Shown in pieces: positions 61,905 through 64,000 of a stretch of 64,000 nucleotides of DNA (positions are counted from its first letter, which is position 1; each line of letters starts with the position of its first letter). The stretch is taken from assembly GCF_000685035.1 (NCBI RefSeq), contig NZ_BAYB01000007.1, positions 1 to 64,000 of the forward strand. The letters run 5' to 3'. The notes beneath the pieces were generated by a model. It made no database searches, had not been told where the DNA came from, and saw only the letters and a program-made list of their open reading frames with translations. Source of the DNA: Paraburkholderia ferrariae NBRC 106233. Its GTDB lineage: Bacteria > Pseudomonadota > Gammaproteobacteria > Burkholderiales > Burkholderiaceae. The position numbers were made by a program, and so were the translations under genes.

Positions 61905-62525
61905 TCAGCCGTTTTCGTAATGCTCGCCGCGCGAGGCAATAAGATTCCCGAATTCTCGTGTTGACGGGATACGACGAGCGGGATCATCTGATTCCGCTTC
62001 GTCTCTTGCCATGTTCTCGATGATGGTAAGTAACACCTTCCGGGCGATCTTGATTTCGCTTTCTTTCAAGCCTCTAACGCTGATCTCGTTGACATCCTCG
62101 GCGAGCGGCACGAGTTTTTTCTTGAGGCCCCTGCCTTTCGGGGTGAGGTAGACATAGCTGTTCTTTTTGTTGTCGGGTGACTGCCTGCGTTCGACATAGC
62201 CGAGCTTTTCCATCGCAGACACGGCCGTGAATGTGGTCGGCGTCATCACGCCGGCTTCAACGCTCAGTTCCTTCTGCGTGAGGCCATCCTCCTCCCACAG
62301 GATGCGGAGAAACGCCCAGTGTCCAAACGACACCTCATACTGAGCCAGACGCATGTGCAGGCCCCGGACCATCGCTCGGGCTGCGTCCTTGATCAGGTGC
62401 GCAAGCCGGTCATTGGGAACTGCTTCCCGCCAGTGTCGGAGAATTGCGTCAGATGCGGATTCGTTCGTTTTCGGATTACGTTGAGAAACCATGGGCGTTG
62501 CCGTATTTGAGATTGCATCGCTCAT
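61905..62525 (-). CDS. MarR-family transcriptional regulator, second copy
   Basis: This MarR protein (206 aa) is closely similar to the one at 9266. Shared parts include ILRHWREAVPNDRLAHLIKD, YEVSFGHWAFLRILW, EDGLTQKELSVEAGVMTPTT and the tail RDEAESDDPARRIPSTREFG. The N-terminus is about 10 residues longer and differs. The ATG at 62525 has only a weak upstream signal. Because the DNA-reading helices are nearly identical, both proteins may recognise the TATTAGA-type boxes. Its former partner nadC is broken, and an intact porin gene lies 107 bases upstream on the same strand. Confidence 0.88.
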   Translation of the reverse strand: MSDAISNTATPMVSQRNPKTNESASDAILRHWREAVPNDRLAHLIKDAARAMVRGLHMRLAQYEVSFGHWAFLRILWEEDGLTQKELSVEAGVMTPTTFTAVSAMEKLGYVERRQSPDNKKNSYVYLTPKGRGLKKKLVPLAEDVNEISVRGLKESEIKIARKVLLTIIENMARDEAESDDPARRIPSTREFGNLIASRGEHYENG

Positions 62526-62632
62526 AATATTATCCCGTTCTGGGGCGGCCCGGGACTTTCCAGCATTCCGACAGGTCTGCCGGACTAAACTGGGTCGCCC
62601 CGATAGCCTAAGTTGTCAACGTGCCGCCAAAA

Positions 62633-63706
62633 TCAGAAAGTGTGGCGAATACCTACCGTCACACCAGTCTGGTCGGCACCGGTGGTAATGTCGACACCGG
62701 TGCCCCGGATACCAACGTTAGAGTAGGAACGGTTGTTTACATATGCACCCTCCGCATACAGTTCGGTGCGCTTGGAGAGGAAATAGTCGACCAGAAGGGC
62801 ACCCATCGTCGGGCCGCCATGAGGATTGCGGAACTGTGTGTGATATACGCTCGCCGATACGAAGAGCGGAGCACTGACGTGGTAAGTCAGTCCACCCCAG
62901 TACAGCATTGAACTGGGCGGCGTGTCGGTGTTGCGCGTGTTAAGCCACCGTATACCAGCAAGCGCCTTGACCATGCCGAAGTCGTAGGATGCTCCGAGAA
63001 GCGCTCGACTTTGCGTGTTACTTTGCGTAGCGATCGAAGTTCCCTGGAGTTGGTCGTATGTTAAACCGATGCTCACTGGCCCGCGGTCATACAAGATTGC
63101 AGCGCTCATTTCGCGGCCAACCTTCGTCGCGCCCGGAACCTGCGCACCATTGGGAATCGTCGAGTCGAAGCCGTTGCTGTAGAGCATGGCAAACGTGACA
63201 CCGGCGATATTCAGACCATACCGGATCGAATTGTCCGCCCGGTTCACAAACTGGCTGTCCATGCTTTGCGCCGAATAGCTCGGGTTGAAGGTCAGCGCAT
63301 CATATTTGTACATCAACTCGTAGAGCAGGTTCTGATGGCGGCCCAATGTTACGGTTCCATAGGGCGTGGAGACTCCCACGTACGCCTTTCGGCCAAACAG
63401 GCGTCCGCTCTGGCCGAGCGTCCCATTGTTCAGATTGAACCCGCCCTCCAGCACGAATACCGCTTTATAGCCACCGCCGAGATCCTCCGCTCCTTTCAGG
63501 CCCCACCGCGATCCGGCAAGGTTACCGGATTGCTGACGCACTGCCGAAGATGACGTTTTTCCGCTGGGTACGTGGTTCGCGTACTCAATCCCCACGTCGG
63601 TAATGCCGTACAGTGTGACGGAACTTTGAGCGTGGGCCGGGATGCTGGCGAGGACGAGCGCGCCTGCTACCAGAGGAGTGGATGGGATATGTCTAATTTT
63701 TCTCAT
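62633..63706 (-). CDS. Outer-membrane porin (Burkholderiales OmpC type), second copy
   Basis: This porin (357 aa) has a signal peptide of about 26 residues ending IPAHA and the mature start QSSVTLYGITDVGIEYA. Other marks are SRWGLKGAEDLGGGYKAVFV near residue 68, LFGRKAYVGVS, TLGRHQNLLYELMYKYD, DYFLSKRTELYAEGAYVNN near 310 and the C-terminal GIRHTF. It differs from the porin at 24587 in the loops. It probably admits aromatic acids, judging by the neighbours. Confidence 0.92.
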   Translation of the reverse strand: MRKIRHIPSTPLVAGALVLASIPAHAQSSVTLYGITDVGIEYANHVPSGKTSSSAVRQQSGNLAGSRWGLKGAEDLGGGYKAVFVLEGGFNLNNGTLGQSGRLFGRKAYVGVSTPYGTVTLGRHQNLLYELMYKYDALTFNPSYSAQSMDSQFVNRADNSIRYGLNIAGVTFAMLYSNGFDSTIPNGAQVPGATKVGREMSAAILYDRGPVSIGLTYDQLQGTSIATQSNTQSRALLGASYDFGMVKALAGIRWLNTRNTDTPPSSMLYWGGLTYHVSAPLFVSASVYHTQFRNPHGGPTMGALLVDYFLSKRTELYAEGAYVNNRSYSNVGIRGTGVDITTGADQTGVTVGIRHTF

Positions 63707-63779
63707 TATTAATGTGGACTACTTAGTTATAAAATCTGTCTGTAGACTCTGTTGATACTCCGCTAACCGTTGGTGTCTG

Positions 63780-64000
63780 TCAGATACTGCCGGCCGCCTC
63801 CATGAATTCTTTCATGCTTTGCTCAAACACACCGAGTACCTCTGATTCAAGCGCGTGCATCTGCTGGCTTCCGTATTCCCGCGGCCGAGGCAGATCAACA
63901 TTGATGATGGAGGCGATCCTCGTCGGCTTTGGCGTGTAGACGACGATCCGGTCGGCGAGATAGCAGGCTTCGATGATGTCGTGAGTGACGAAGACAACGG
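63780..64000 (-). CDS. ABC transporter ATPase (nitrate/sulfonate/taurine type), 3' end only
   Basis: The minus strand enters the window in the middle of an ABC ATPase: VVFVTHDIIEACYLADRIVV contains the H-loop His and the ATPase C-terminal region. It continues with VDLPRPREYGSQQMHAL and ends EFMEAAGSI. Walker A, signature and Walker B lie outside the window. The form resembles SsuB/TauB/NrtD proteins. An ATPase relic of the same type is at 48570. Confidence 0.82.
   Translation of the reverse strand, partial: VVFVTHDIIEACYLADRIVVYTPKPTRIASIINVDLPRPREYGSQQMHALESEVLGVFEQSMKEFMEAAGSI

Noticed and set aside
62510..62540. ATAATATTAT near the second MarR start as a ninth operator box
   Set aside because: It is a simple AT palindrome without the conserved AGA-NN-TCT core.
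1..64000. CRISPR array, tRNA or rRNA genes
   Set aside because: No regularly spaced direct repeats and no recognisable tRNA or rRNA sequence was seen on reading the window.

Overview
The window looks like an accessory, catabolic region from a beta-proteobacterium of the Burkholderia/Paraburkholderia/Caballeronia type. The evidence is the high GC content, two classical Burkholderiales porins beginning with the mature motif QSSVTLYG, an oph-type phthalate gene set, and Tct/Bug tripartite transport genes. I see no rRNA, tRNA, CRISPR array, replication gene or phage module. Almost every intact gene is an aromatic-acid oxygenase, a ring-cleavage or downstream enzyme, a transporter or a one-gene regulator, and decayed genes lie between the modules.

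Layout. (1) 1-2580: a Rieske oxygenase alpha subunit (5' end outside the window), a Rieske ferredoxin and an FAD ferredoxin reductase. (2) 2683-4525, opposite strand: a homogentisate operon whose hmgA and fahA are fused by a deletion, leaving only maiA intact. (3) 5485-13532: a phthalate block with reductase, permease, decarboxylase, MarR regulator, NadC, dihydrodiol dehydrogenase and oxygenase, flanked by a hemerythrin relic (5242) and an intact bacteriohemerythrin (13837). (4) 14336-16074: a LysR relic and an AbiU2/HEPN-like gene broken by one amber codon. (5) 16398-21646: an IclR regulator, DUF485 plus an ActP-type symporter, an Asp/Glu-racemase-family enzyme, a cupin and an amidohydrolase. 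(6) 22001-25753: a MarR relic, a DHA2 efflux pump and a porin. (7) 26646-42221: ferredoxin reductase, SnoaL-like protein, HpaH-like hydratase, HpaI-like aldolase, LysR, Rieske ferredoxin, FAH-family hydrolase, mu-crystallin-family protein, ring-cleavage cupin, small and large ring-hydroxylase subunits, a liv-type ABC transporter and a CMD protein. (8) 42460-48010: an IS66 relic, then an SDR / HIBADH / EthD / MFS operon divergent from an AraC regulator. (9) 48570-53230: an ABC ATPase relic, two alpha/beta hydrolases, an SDR pseudogene and an IS481-type relic. (10) 53326-60656: a GntR regulator divergent from a second cupin / small / large ring-hydroxylase set and a tctCBA-type transporter. (11) 61100-64000: LysR and NadC relics, a second MarR, a second porin and the end of an ABC ATPase.

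How the genes fit together. Phthalate enters by the OphD-like permease, is dihydroxylated by OphA1/OphA2, rearomatised by OphB and decarboxylated by OphC, which would yield protocatechuate; no protocatechuate ring-cleavage genes are visible here. The NadC beside it probably compensates for phthalate acting as a quinolinate analogue. Regions 7 and 10 each pair a NagG/NagH-like aromatic-acid hydroxylase with a gentisate-dioxygenase-like bicupin, which suggests hydroxylation followed by direct ring cleavage. Region 10 has no electron-transfer genes of its own and could borrow those of regions 1 or 7.

Three recurring DNA signals tie the window together. A 17-bp near-palindrome of the form TATTAGA-NN-TCTAGTTA occurs eight times, mostly before phthalate, NadC, transporter and porin genes. 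GGAACAG-N3-CTGTTCC sites occur three times in region 7. TGCATGCA sites occur four times between the GntR gene and region 10. All identifications come from reading the sequence; none was checked against a database.
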